Of a DNA stretch of 64,000 bases, positions 8,084 through 17,400 are shown piece after piece. Origin of the DNA: Suilimivivens sp963638365. Its GTDB lineage: Bacteria > Bacillota > Clostridia > Lachnospirales > Lachnospiraceae. Position numbers and translations under genes: made by a program. Numbering within the stretch: position 1 is the stretch's first letter; every line of letters begins with the position of its first letter. The stretch lies in assembly GCA_963638365.1 (NCBI GenBank), contig CAVHRK010000120.1:1-64000 (forward strand), read 5' to 3'. Under the pieces are notes generated by a model. It was not told where the DNA came from, did no database searches, and saw only the letters and a program-made list of their open reading frames with translations.

Positions 8084-9410
8084 TCTGCTTCGGCTCGTGC
8101 TGGAGCTGTCTACGGTCATTCCGGCCGTTCTTCTTTGTTATCTGCCGGTGAAGGGACACCTGAACGGGAAAGGGAGACAGATTGCCCTGTGGGGGATTCC
8201 GATGGTGCTTTTGTGGGTGGTGGCAGGCGGTGAGGTCTGCTATCATCATGAACTGGATTTCCGATGCTGGCTGTTTCCCACGGCAGTGGTGTTTGTGGTA
8301 TTTTACAGCCGGACCGTGACAATGTCCCGTTGGAAAACCGTCAGCGTTTTCCTGGCGGTGTGTGCAACATTTTCCAACATGAGGAGTTTTGCAATTCTGA
8401 TAGATTCCCTGCTTTCGCAAAAGAGCGGTCCGGTCGTTCTTTCCGTACAGGGGGCGGTGTGCTATGTACTGCTGTGCTGGCTTGCCCTTGCGCTGGCGTT
8501 CTATCCGGCGACCCATGCCGCAAGGTGGCTCCTTGATGAGATCGAGATGGCGGGAACCTGGTATGTATTCTGGGTTATCCCTCTGATATTCTGGGGACTG
8601 AATGTGGTTCTACGGCCCCGGGAGTATTCCACGCTCTATATCAACCGGATTATGAAGTTCTATCCCGTTCTGGTTTTTGCCCTTCTGGTGTTGATGCTGC
8701 TTTTCTATGCGCTGTTCTACTGGATGGCGCGGGGGCTGGCAACCAATATGCGTCTGGCACAGGAAAACAGGCTTTTGCAGATGCAGGCTGCACAGTATCG
8801 TATTCTGCAGAAGAGTATTGAGGATACCCGCCGTGCCCGCCATGATCTGCGTCAGCATTTCAAGGTGTTACAGGGCTGCGTGGAGAGTGGGGATCTGTCC
8901 AGAGTGGCTGAATATGTGAATGCCTATGGGGAGAGCCTGCCGCCGGACACCGTTCACTGTTTCTGCAAAAACTATGCGGTAGATGCAATTCTGCACTATT
9001 ATGGGGAGCAGGCTCTGCGACAGCAGACGGACATGGAAGTTTCGGTTCAGATGGAAGAGGAGACGCTTATCCCGGAACCGGAGTTCTGCGCCCTTTTGGG
9101 AAATCTTCTGGAAAATGCGATAGAGGCCTGCGCGGCGTCCGGGACGCCCCGTGTTATCCGGCTGCATATCCGGCAACAGGGGCAAAAGATGCTATATCTG
9201 ACGCTGGACAATACCAGCGATCAGCCGCCGGAGTCCGGCGGGAACCGGTTTCTGTCTTCCCGGCATGAAGGCTTTGGGATAGGAACGGAATCGGTGCGCG
9301 CCACCGCAAGGCGCTACAACGGTGATGCCCGGTTTGAGTGGAAAGAAGGAATGTTCTATGTTTCTGTGATGCTGTCCAACGAAAGCGGAAGACATAAAGA
9401 TGTCAGATGA
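8070..9410 (+). CDS. AgrC-like sensor histidine kinase (GHKL family)
   Basis: A protein of 446 residues. The N-terminal ~210 residues contain six or seven hydrophobic segments, as in peptide-sensing AgrC-type receptors. A helical segment (RLAQENRLLQMQAAQ) follows, then the phospho-acceptor motif RRARHDLRQHF with His near residue 258. The ATPase domain shows the N box LLGNLLENAIEAC (about 343-355) and a glycine-rich FGIGTESV, and belongs to the HATPase_c_5 type. It overlaps the LytTR regulator gene by 14 nt. No agrB or agrD-like gene is visible nearby, so the signal is unknown. Confidence 0.88.
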   Translation: MENADLLRLVLELSTVIPAVLLCYLPVKGHLNGKGRQIALWGIPMVLLWVVAGGEVCYHHELDFRCWLFPTAVVFVVFYSRTVTMSRWKTVSVFLAVCATFSNMRSFAILIDSLLSQKSGPVVLSVQGAVCYVLLCWLALALAFYPATHAARWLLDEIEMAGTWYVFWVIPLIFWGLNVVLRPREYSTLYINRIMKFYPVLVFALLVLMLLFYALFYWMARGLATNMRLAQENRLLQMQAAQYRILQKSIEDTRRARHDLRQHFKVLQGCVESGDLSRVAEYVNAYGESLPPDTVHCFCKNYAVDAILHYYGEQALRQQTDMEVSVQMEEETLIPEPEFCALLGNLLENAIEACAASGTPRVIRLHIRQQGQKMLYLTLDNTSDQPPESGGNRFLSSRHEGFGIGTESVRATARRYNGDARFEWKEGMFYVSVMLSNESGRHKDVR

Positions 9411-9471
9411 AAAAATCAGAGCGGCAAATAAGATTGCTTTTGTGAAGGAATTGATGGAAGAGGCGATATAA
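9400..9471 (+). CDS. Tiny ORF overlapping the sensor kinase end
   Basis: A 23-codon ORF starting MSDEKIRAANKIAFVKEL, overlapping the last 11 nt of the kinase gene. A weak GGAAG lies about 8 nt upstream of the ATG. It is charged and amphipathic, without a membrane segment or an AgrD-like cysteine. It could be a real small peptide of this operon, the truncated start of a lost gene, or chance. I do not recognise it. Confidence 0.25.
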   Translation: MSDEKIRAANKIAFVKELMEEAI

Positions 9472-9554
9472 GTCATGGCTCTTTTTAGAACTTAATAAAA
9501 AAACTATTAAGAAACTGTATGAGGTTGTTTGAGGTGATGTGCATAAATACGGTT

Positions 9555-9653
9555 ATGAATTATGAATCAATATTTGGACGATATGGCGGAATAATGCGTA
9601 CTTGCGAACTTACAAAGGAAGGTATGTGGTACCTGGCAATGCAGGCGGTATAG
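9555..9653 (+). pseudogene. AbiEi-like antitoxin N-terminal remnant
   Basis: A 32-codon ORF reading IFGRYGGIMRTCELTKEG, which resembles the N-terminal winged-helix start (KYGGxxRTxEL) of AbiEi-type antitoxins. It ends at a TAG (9651-9653) where the family would continue for more than 150 residues, and no AbiEii partner follows. Probably the stub of a lost type IV toxin-antitoxin pair. The match is short. Confidence 0.4.
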
Positions 9654-9689
9654 TAAAGCTTTTTTAATAAATTGATTTTAATAAAAGGA

Positions 9690-9718
9690 TTGTTATCTGT
9701 ATTTCGTTGAGTTATACT
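9690..9718 (+). promoter_or_regulatory. Predicted sigma-A promoter of the ABC exporter operon
   Basis: TTGTTA (9690-9695), 17-bp spacer, TATACT (9713-9718). Transcription would begin near 9725, just ahead of a three-unit repeat. A second TATAAT at 9783-9788 has no recognisable -35. Confidence 0.45.
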
Positions 9719-9730
9719 AAAATACAAAGT

Positions 9731-9760
9731 TAGCCAAAACTAACCAACATTAGCCACAAC
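9731..9760. repeat. Three tandem 10-bp repeats upstream of the ABC exporter
   Basis: TAGCCAAAAC, TAACCAACAT and TAGCCACAAC follow one another without gaps, in step with the DNA helix. They lie between the predicted promoter and the start codon at 9811, so they may be an operator bound by a regulator on one face of the helix. No regulator can be assigned. Confidence 0.5.
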
Positions 9761-9810
9761 AGTATTAAATTACCTGGGAAGGTATAATCACTTATTGGAG
9801 GGAACGATCG

Positions 9811-10506
9811 ATGGCAATTATTGTAAAGGATGCCGTGAAAAAATACGGACAGGGAGAGAGCGAGATTTATGCGTTAAATCACGCCGGACTGGAAATCAAA
9901 GATGGAGAGATCTGCGTGATCCTGGGGCCGTCGGGTTCCGGAAAGAGTACTTTGCTTAATATGCTGGGAGGACTGGATCAGTTGGATTCCGGTTCGATTG
10001 CGGTCGATGGGGCTGAACTTACGGGACTTAGTCGGAAGCAGCTCGTGGAATACCGCAGGGAAAAGATCGGAGTGGTCTTTCAATCGTATAACTTGATTGC
10101 AGAATTGAATGTGAAGGAAAATATCCGGGTGGTACAGGATATTTCGAAAAATCCGTTGGACATCGAAGAACTGTTGCAGGATCTGGGACTTAAGAAGCAT
10201 GAGCTCCATTTTCCGGCAGAACTTTCGGGAGGACAGCAGCAGCGTTGTGCGATCGGGAGGGCGTTGATCAAGAATCCGGCTATTTTGTTGTGTGATGAAC
10301 CGACGGGAGCATTGGATTCGTCTTCGGCCAGGGATGTGCTTGGAATCCTTGAAAAAGTGCATGAGAAATACCACACAACCATTGTCATTATTACCCATAA
10401 TGAAGGAATTGCAAAGATGGCAGACCGGGTGATCCGTATCCATGATGGAAAGGTCATTCAGAACAGTGTCAATGAAAGAGTATGTGTAAAGGAGCTGGAA
10501 ATCTGA
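9811..10506 (+). CDS. ABC transporter ATP-binding protein (MacB/LolD type)
   Basis: A protein of 231 residues with a complete nucleotide-binding domain: Walker A GPSGSGKST (about 42-50), Q loop VVFQSYN, signature LSGGQQQR (about 140-147), Walker B ILLCDEPTGALD and the switch His in IITHNEG. It is preceded by GGAGGG with good spacing. The stop overlaps the start of the FtsX-like permease gene (TGATG), so the two proteins almost certainly form one exporter or lipid/peptide-handling complex. The substrate is not visible from sequence. Confidence 0.93.
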   Translation: MAIIVKDAVKKYGQGESEIYALNHAGLEIKDGEICVILGPSGSGKSTLLNMLGGLDQLDSGSIAVDGAELTGLSRKQLVEYRREKIGVVFQSYNLIAELNVKENIRVVQDISKNPLDIEELLQDLGLKKHELHFPAELSGGQQQRCAIGRALIKNPAILLCDEPTGALDSSSARDVLGILEKVHEKYHTTIVIITHNEGIAKMADRVIRIHDGKVIQNSVNERVCVKELEI

Positions 10507-12725
10507 TGACTTTACAAAGAAAAATTACGAGAAGCGTTGGAAAGAATCTGTCCTTTTATCTGACAGGCAGTGTTCTTACGGCTATTACGATTATGCTGCT
10601 GGTGGGAGCCTTTGCAGTAAGCAATTCCCTCTACTTCTGCTTTGATGATTATTTTGCGAAAACCAATATCGAAGACGGTTACTTTACAACGCAGGAACCA
10701 ATTTCTGAAGAAGAGAAGGAAGAACTGGAAGCAAGATATGATCTCACGTTGGAAAAGCAGCAGTATGTGGATCTGGAATACAATGATACGAAGCTTCGGC
10801 TGCATACGCAGACGCAGAACGTGGATCTTTATACCATATCGGAAGGACACGATATTGAGTCCGGAGATGAACTGGTGCTCACCTACAACTATGCCAAAGC
10901 CAACGGTATCGCGGTAGGGGATGAACTCAAACTTGCCGGACGGTCGTTTACGGTCTGCGGACTTGGCATGAAATCGGATTATGCCATTATGCTTTATGAC
11001 CTTTCGGAAAATGTACCGAATAAGTCCGGATTTGGAATCGGAATCATCACGAAAGAGGCCATGGCAGAACTTGGCACACCGATGGAGTTTTATTCGGTCC
11101 GTTACGGAGATCCGGAACAGGAGCGTGCTTTCCGTGAGGAGCTTTATCAGAATTACGGAACGCAGGAATATGTGGAAAAGCAAGCCAATTCCAGAATCAG
11201 TCTGATCTATAACGAGGCAGATGATCTGGTTGCGGAGTTTACATTGTATGCGCCGATTATTATGGTGGTAGTCATTGCCGTTATCGCAATGGTTCTGGCT
11301 CGGACGGTCCGCCGGGAGGGAAAGACGATCGGCACGCTGATGGCGCTTGGTTATCGGAAAAAGGAACTGATCCGTCATTATATGGTTTATGGAATGATTC
11401 CGGCTTTTGCGGGGGATGTACTGGGGATCCTTTTCAGCATTCCTTTTGCAAAGGCATTCGGCAGCTTTTACTTTGGGGACGCAGAGCATATTACTTATGT
11501 GGTAAAAATGCCGTGGAACTGGATGGTGGCAGCCCTTTTCATACCGGTACTTGCCTATGGACTGGTATCTTGGCTGGTCCTGAACCGGGTACTGCAGTCA
11601 GACATCATCCCGCTTCTTACCGGCGTGCAGAAGCAGAAAAAGTCCCGTATTCTGAATGGAAGCAACGCGAAGCTGCCGGTCATTTACAGTATCCGTTCCT
11701 TAACCATAAACGGGTTCCGGAGTCTGACCTTTGTCATTGGAATTGCGATTGCCACGCTTTGTATCGTGCTGGGTGGTTCCTTTCAGGATGCGTATGATCA
11801 TCTTTTGAAAGTAAAGGTGCCGGATGCCATGCTGGGTGGACAGTATGAATATGGCTTCCAGTCCTTTCAGACGGAAAATCCCTATGGTGGAGCGGCCGTT
11901 TTTGACATCAGCTTTGGAGCAAAAAAGGATGATTCCCGGTTTAATATGATCGGATACAAGCCGGACAATGGAATTCTTAATACGCAGACGGTAGAAGGAG
12001 CAGAACTGGAATATGGAAAATATTATATGACAAGCGCGGCGGCAAACAAATATGGAGTTGCAAAGGGCGATTCGTTCTGCTTTTATAATACGGTTACGAT
12101 GCAGGAAACGACGGTTACCATCAGTGGTATTGTGAAGAATGATATCCTGCCGCTGGTATTGACCAGCAAGGAAAATGTGGCACAGCTTCTGAACCGGCCG
12201 GTAGAGGAATATAACGTGATTATCAGTAAAGAGAAACTCACGATCCCCAATGGCCTGCTAAAGAAAAATGCCTCCCTTCGGGACTATGAAGCGCAGGTAA
12301 GGAGTCTTTCCACAACGGCAGGAATCGTGTTAAAGCTGTTGAAGGTTCTCGGAATGCTGATCTGTCTGCTGATTGTAACCATGATGTCCGGCTTTATCAT
12401 AGGAGAAAGCAGCCGGAATATCTCCATGCTGGAGGTCCTGGGATATCGAAAGGGTGAGGTGCGGCGTTTTGTGCTTACCGTGAATCATTTTCTTGTCCCG
12501 GTTGGATTTATTCTCGGAGTGCCGCTGGGGTATCTCGTGGCCTATTCGATGATCCTTTCGGCAGCGCAGTCCTCCGGAATGCTGATGAGTCTTCCGGTGC
12601 GTCCCGCTACGCTGCTTGGAAGCTTTGTCTTTGTGCTTGCTGCGTATGTAATTGCTATGGCTCTGACTGGGCGTAAATTAAAAAAGGTGGATATGGTAGA
12701 AAGCCTCAAATGTCCAACCGAATAA
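10506..12725 (+). CDS. FtsX-like ABC transporter permease
   Basis: A protein of 739 residues when started at ATG 10506, which overlaps the ATPase stop by one base and has GGAG about 12 nt upstream; an in-frame start at 10482 would overlap further. The layout is that of large FtsX/MacB permeases: an N-terminal membrane helix (KNLSFYLTGSVLTAI), an extracellular domain, three helices around residues 250-365, a second helix plus extracellular domain (from SLTINGFRSLTF), and three C-terminal helices. Bacitracin- or lantibiotic-type export and cell-envelope stress are typical roles of the family; no substrate is shown here. Confidence 0.9.
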   Translation: MTLQRKITRSVGKNLSFYLTGSVLTAITIMLLVGAFAVSNSLYFCFDDYFAKTNIEDGYFTTQEPISEEEKEELEARYDLTLEKQQYVDLEYNDTKLRLHTQTQNVDLYTISEGHDIESGDELVLTYNYAKANGIAVGDELKLAGRSFTVCGLGMKSDYAIMLYDLSENVPNKSGFGIGIITKEAMAELGTPMEFYSVRYGDPEQERAFREELYQNYGTQEYVEKQANSRISLIYNEADDLVAEFTLYAPIIMVVVIAVIAMVLARTVRREGKTIGTLMALGYRKKELIRHYMVYGMIPAFAGDVLGILFSIPFAKAFGSFYFGDAEHITYVVKMPWNWMVAALFIPVLAYGLVSWLVLNRVLQSDIIPLLTGVQKQKKSRILNGSNAKLPVIYSIRSLTINGFRSLTFVIGIAIATLCIVLGGSFQDAYDHLLKVKVPDAMLGGQYEYGFQSFQTENPYGGAAVFDISFGAKKDDSRFNMIGYKPDNGILNTQTVEGAELEYGKYYMTSAAANKYGVAKGDSFCFYNTVTMQETTVTISGIVKNDILPLVLTSKENVAQLLNRPVEEYNVIISKEKLTIPNGLLKKNASLRDYEAQVRSLSTTAGIVLKLLKVLGMLICLLIVTMMSGFIIGESSRNISMLEVLGYRKGEVRRFVLTVNHFLVPVGFILGVPLGYLVAYSMILSAAQSSGMLMSLPVRPATLLGSFVFVLAAYVIAMALTGRKLKKVDMVESLKCPTE

Positions 12726-12730
12726 GTGAA

Positions 12731-12790
12731 ATGGGCGAAAAACAAGCAAAAAAGAAGCGGAAAAAGAAACAAGAAACAGATGAGCGATGA
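12731..12790 (+). CDS. Tiny lysine-rich ORF 1
   Basis: A 19-codon ORF reading MGEKQAKKKRKKKQETDER, 5 nt after the permease stop. No strong ribosome site is visible. Its stop overlaps the start of a second lysine-rich ORF. It may be a translation-coupling leader or chance in A-rich sequence. Confidence 0.2.
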   Translation: MGEKQAKKKRKKKQETDER

Positions 12791-12828
12791 ATAAAAAACA
12801 AGCAAAAGGACATGCGAAGAAGGAATGA
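12787..12828 (+). CDS. Tiny lysine-rich ORF 2
   Basis: A 13-codon ORF reading MNKKQAKGHAKKE, overlapping ORF 1 by ATGA and ending 6 nt before the DUF2812 gene. It shares KQAK with ORF 1. Coding status is unproven. Confidence 0.2.
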   Translation: MNKKQAKGHAKKE

Positions 12829-12834
12829 AGTAAA

Positions 12835-13326
12835 ATGAAGAAATTTAATTATCCATTGAATCATAAAGCAGACGAGGCTTATATGACGAAAATGTGTCAT
12901 GAGGGCTGGGGTGCAGTCCGTCTGGTTGAAGGGGTATGGACTTTCGAACCGTGCAAACCGGATCAGTATGTGTATCGTGTCGGTTATCTGCGTGGCAAAA
13001 CCGAGGCAGAAGTGGAAGCCTGGAAGAAGGAGCTTGCCGCACAGGGGATCGAGTTTGTATCACGATATTCGTTCTGGGCGATCTTCCGCAGTACCAGGGA
13101 ATTTCAGCTTTATACACCGGAGGAAGAAAAAGCACTTTGCCTGAAAATACGGGAACCCATGCTGTTCGGAGCAGTGGGAAGCTGGCTTTTATTCTTCCTT
13201 GCGATCCTGCTGATACTAAAGGTCAGCGGCTGGTTTTTCCTTCTTGCTGTACCGGCGTTCCTTTATGGGGGAATGTGCACAGCATTGCGGATTTCCTATA
13301 CGAACCTGATTAAACAGTTGAAATAA
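12835..13326 (+). CDS. DUF2812 membrane protein
   Basis: A protein of 163 residues. The N-terminal half is soluble and Trp/Tyr-rich (MCHEGWGAVRLVEGVWTFE) as in DUF2812 proteins, then two membrane helices lie at about 107-128 and 130-148. The family often stands beside PadR regulators and ABC exporters; here it follows the exporter genes at 109 nt and no PadR gene is present. Function unknown. Its last 17 bases overlap the end of the convergent AraC gene. Confidence 0.8.
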   Translation: MKKFNYPLNHKADEAYMTKMCHEGWGAVRLVEGVWTFEPCKPDQYVYRVGYLRGKTEAEVEAWKKELAAQGIEFVSRYSFWAIFRSTREFQLYTPEEEKALCLKIREPMLFGAVGSWLLFFLAILLILKVSGWFFLLAVPAFLYGGMCTALRISYTNLIKQLK

Positions 13327-14131
13327 AGTCCCGCTTAAACTGGATGGCGGTAATGCCTTCATAGCGTTTGAACATTTTGCAGAAATAGCTGGCGGTGCAG
13401 AAGCCGGTTTCTTCGGCAATTTCTTCAATCGTCATGGGGGTACTGGTGAGGAGTTCTTTAGCAACCTGGATCCGGCGTTTTGCAGCATATTCCATCGGGC
13501 GTGTGTGGAGCAGCGTACGGAAAAGCAGGCACAGATGCTGTTTGCTGACACCGCAATAACCGCATAATTCTTCCATGGAGATGGAAGACTGGTAATGATT
13601 GTTGATATAATCAATGGCTTTGACTAAGGCCGGATGGTAGGTGATGCCGGATTCTTTCTGGGAGATGGAGAGATTGAACTCTACAAGGAAGTTGTATAAC
13701 AGCCCGGAGGCACGGTAATTGCCAAGCAGACTGTCCGAGCGCAGCGCATCATGCATGGAACGGAACCAGTATTCCAGCCGTGTGGTTTCCTGTAGATGAA
13801 AAATGCCCGGCTCCTCCATAGACAGATTCCCGAGTAACTGCGGCAGGGCCTCTCCGGCGGGCACAATCCAGTGGATATTCCACACATCTTCATTCGGATA
13901 ATATTCATGCGGAAAATCGGCCGGAAGAAAGAGTGCCGTATTGGCCGGAATCAGATATTTCTTATCTTCATAAAGTAAGGTACCGCTGCCCTTTGTACAG
14001 AACAGAATCTGGGGACAGGGGTATCCGTTCTTGCGGATCACATGATCCTGACATTGTTGTAATCCCATATTAATTAAATAAACAGGAAGGTCTTTTTCGG
14101 AACCGATAATCGGGTAGTCGCAGAAAATCAT
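13310..14131 (-). CDS. AraC-family transcriptional regulator
   Basis: A protein of 273 residues. The N-terminal ~150 residues form a cupin-like sensing domain (LIPANTALFLPADFPHEYYP). The C-terminal ~100 residues carry two helix-turn-helix motifs (SMEELCGYCGVSKQHLCLLFR and TIEEIAEETGFCTASYFCKMFK). It is divergent from the beta-galactosidase gene across 312 bp, which suggests that it controls lacZ in response to a sugar. Start ATG 14131 is supported by a short AGG site and a TTGACA-17-TATTAT promoter. Confidence 0.9.
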   Translation of the reverse strand: MIFCDYPIIGSEKDLPVYLINMGLQQCQDHVIRKNGYPCPQILFCTKGSGTLLYEDKKYLIPANTALFLPADFPHEYYPNEDVWNIHWIVPAGEALPQLLGNLSMEEPGIFHLQETTRLEYWFRSMHDALRSDSLLGNYRASGLLYNFLVEFNLSISQKESGITYHPALVKAIDYINNHYQSSISMEELCGYCGVSKQHLCLLFRTLLHTRPMEYAAKRRIQVAKELLTSTPMTIEEIAEETGFCTASYFCKMFKRYEGITAIQFKRDFISTV

Positions 14132-14154
14132 AGGGGATACCTCGCTTGAAATTA

Positions 14155-14172
14155 TATGAATGTCTATTCATA
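14155..14172. promoter_or_regulatory. Palindrome TATGAAT-4-ATTCATA
   Basis: Perfect 7-bp arms around GTCT, placed between the AraC start and its promoter. The half-site ATTCATA recurs at 14273-14279 toward lacZ. It may be an operator for the AraC protein. Confidence 0.45.
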
Positions 14173-14185
14173 TTGTTATATTTCT

Positions 14186-14214
14186 ATAATATGGTTTCAT
14201 GACTTTTGTGTCAA
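14186..14214 (-). promoter_or_regulatory. Sigma-A promoter of the AraC gene
   Basis: On the minus strand TTGACA (14214-14209), 17-bp spacer, TATTAT (14191-14186), an almost consensus promoter with transcription toward 14131. Confidence 0.6.
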
Positions 14215-14443
14215 TCCATATTATAATAAGCACATAGTAAGAGAAAGGGATGCAATTGGGTAAAAGAATATATTCATATGGTGAAGTATTAAAAAGAAAC
14301 TAGTACAAGACAATAATATAAAAGTAAAGTAACAGGAATGATCAAAATGAGATTGAAGCTACAATAACAGCAGTAACAACAGAAAAAATAAAAACAACAA
14401 AAACAATAATAACAACACCCCACTCTCGAAAGGAGAACCAACA
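14215..14443. other. AraC/lacZ intergenic region, A-rich leader
   Basis: About 230 bases rich in A with AAC/ATA runs (14350-14415) and a GAAAGGAG ribosome site at 14428-14435. It contains the second ATTCATA (14273-14279). No convincing lacZ promoter with both boxes was found, fitting an activator-dependent start. Confidence 0.35.
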
Positions 14444-17400
14444 ATGAGAATCAATGAGATTGCGGCTGCCGGAAGCCCGAAGAGCAAAATGATCTACCAC
14501 GAAAATCCGGAAATGTTACATGTGAATACTTTAGCACGGCATTCCTATTTTATTCCGTTTGCGAAGGATCAGGATCCGTTTGCAAAAAGAGAGGAATCAA
14601 AAAGCTTCGAGCTGCTGAATGGAGACTGGAACTTCCGGTATTTTGACAGCATTCTGGATCTGGAGGACGATTTCCTTTCTGTGGAAAGTGAGAAGACGAT
14701 TCCCGTACCGTCCAACTGGCAGTTATATGGATATGACAAGCCGCAGTATACGAACGTGGCCTACCCGATTGTGTTTGATCCGCCGTTTGTTCCGGACGAT
14801 GATCCGGTCGGTATCTATAGCAGAGATTATTCTTATGTAAAAGATGACAAAGACTGTATTTTGGTATTCGAAGGTGTGGATAGCTGCTTCTATTTATATA
14901 TTAATGATACATTCGTGGGATATTCACAGGTATCTCATGCAATTTCCGAGTTTGATATTACCGGTTTCCTCAAAGAGGGCAAGAATAAAATTACGGTTGC
15001 TGTCCTGAAATGGTGCGACGGCACTTATCTGGAAGATCAGGACAAGATCCGTCTTTCTGGTATTTTCCGTGATGTGTATGTGTTAAGCCGTCCGAAGGAA
15101 AGACTGGAGGACTATCAGGTAAAAACCATCCTATCAAAGAAGGGAGAACCGGCGCAGCTTATACTTACGGTAAAGGGCTGTGATGTGCAGGCAGTGCTTT
15201 CCGATCCGGAAGGAAAAGAGGTTTGCCGGTTTGAGGTGAAGAATGGAGAAAATGTTGCTGTACCGGTTGCCGATCCCGAATTATGGTCCGCAGAAGATCC
15301 GAAGCTGTATACCCTTACCCTGACAGCTGGGGAAGAAGTCATTGGAGATAAAGTAGGCTTCCGTAAGATTGCGGTGGAAAATGGTGTGGTAAAGATCAAT
15401 GATGTGCCGGTGAAATTCCGTGGTGTGAACCGTCATGACAGCTATCCCGAAACCGGATATGTTTGTTCGGCTGCACAGATGGAGAAGGATCTGGTACTGA
15501 TGAAGCGACATAACATTAATGCGGTAAGAACTTCCCATTATCCGAATTCTCCGCTGTTTTATCAGCTATGTGACCAGTATGGTCTGTATGTGATTGATGA
15601 AAATGATATGGAATCCCATGGCTGCGTGGAAGTTTATAATGATCTGACCGGTTACGGAAGCAATGGTTATCAGGGAATTGCCCTGCTGGCATCCGATGAG
15701 CGGTTTAAGAAAGCTATCCTGGACCGGATTGAGGCACTGGTAACGAGAGATTATAACCGTCCCTGTGTCGTGATGTGGTCACTGGGAAATGAGAGTGGCT
15801 ATGGAACCAATATGCGGGCTGCCGCAGAGTTGGTGAAAAAGCTGGATGATACGCGGCTTGTACACTATGAAAGCACGTTAAAACTGGATGAAACCTCCGA
15901 CGATGTTCTGGATCTGGTATCCGAAATGTATACTTCTACAGAGGATATGAAGAAATATCTGGAAAAGGAAGATGAGAAGAGACCGTTTATCCTCTGTGAA
16001 TACTGTCATGCGATGGGAAATGGACCTGGCGATCTGGAGGACTATCATCAGACATTCCATTCAAGCGAACGGTTCTGTGGAGGTTTCATCTGGGAATGGA
16101 GCGATCATTCCGTAATTCTGGGCGAAACACCCGATGGTAAGAAGAAGTACGGTTATGGTGGTGACTGGGGAGAAAAGCATAACGATGGCAATTTCTGTAT
16201 GGATGCGCTGACCTATCCGGACCGGACGCCGCATACAGGACTTCTGGAAACGAAGCAGGTTTATCGTCCGATCCGTGTGGAAAAGGGCGAAAAGACCGGT
16301 GAGTTTGTTCTTCACAATCTGTTGGAGCATGTGGATCCGGGAACGTATCTGGAAGGTACTTATGAGATCTCTTATGACGGAGTTGTCGTTTCGGGTCCTG
16401 TCTTTGCCTTTCATATGGAGCCGCTTGGCGGCACCACGATAGAGGTTCCGGAGGTAAAGGATTTTGAGGGAGAGGAAGCCTATATCCGTTTTATCTTCCG
16501 GACAACGAAGGCCCTTCCTTATTGTGAAAAGGGATATGAGGTCTGCTTCGACCAGTTACCGATCAGCGAATCGGAAGACACGGATCTGACAGCAGAAAAA
16601 GATCATGCAGAACAGCAGCCCGAGGTCACAACAGAGCCGTTTACGGTCACGATAGATTTTGGCAGTGTCTCCTATCGTTTCAATAAGAGAATTTCCGCGA
16701 TCGATTCCATCAGGTGTGATGGCAGGGAGATTCTGGAAAAGCCGGTAGAATTCAATTTCTTCCGTGCACCGGTAGATAATGATGTCATGAAGCGGGACTG
16801 GTATCGCGCACACTTAAATGACAGTATTGCAAAAGGATATGGCGTGAAGGTAGAGAAGGAAGAAGACGAGGTCATTCTTACACAGCGTCAGTCCTTTGGA
16901 TGGAGCATTTACCAGCCGATTGCCTATATGGACGTGAAGTATGTCTTTTCAGAAAAAGGAGTGGACATTCACTGTGAAGTAGAAACCGGAAACAAGGTGC
17001 CGTTCCTTCCAAGATTCGGACTCAGGATGTTTGTATCAAAAGCATTTGAGAATGTATCTTATTATGGATATGGTCCTTATGAAAGCTATATTGACAAGCA
17101 TCAGGCAAGCTATATGGGTAATTTCGAAGCAAAGGTGAGCGAGATGCATGAGGATTACATCCGCCCGCAGGAGAATTCTTCCCATTATAATTGTAAGCAT
17201 ATGAGTATTTCCGATGGGGATGTGAAGCTTACCTTTACGCATCCGGACGGCTTCTCCTTCAATGCCTCCAGATATACGCAGGAAGAGCTTGCTGCGAAAA
17301 AGCATAACTTCGAACTGGAAGAGTGTGGACAGCATGTACTCTGCGTAGACTATAAGATGGCAGGTGTCGGTTCCAATGCCTGCGGACCGCAGCTTGCCGA

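Noticed and set aside
10512..11489. A 325-codon minus-strand frame within the permease gene
   Set aside because: It is the antisense shadow of the FtsX-like gene, full of Cys/His/Arg and without any family pattern.
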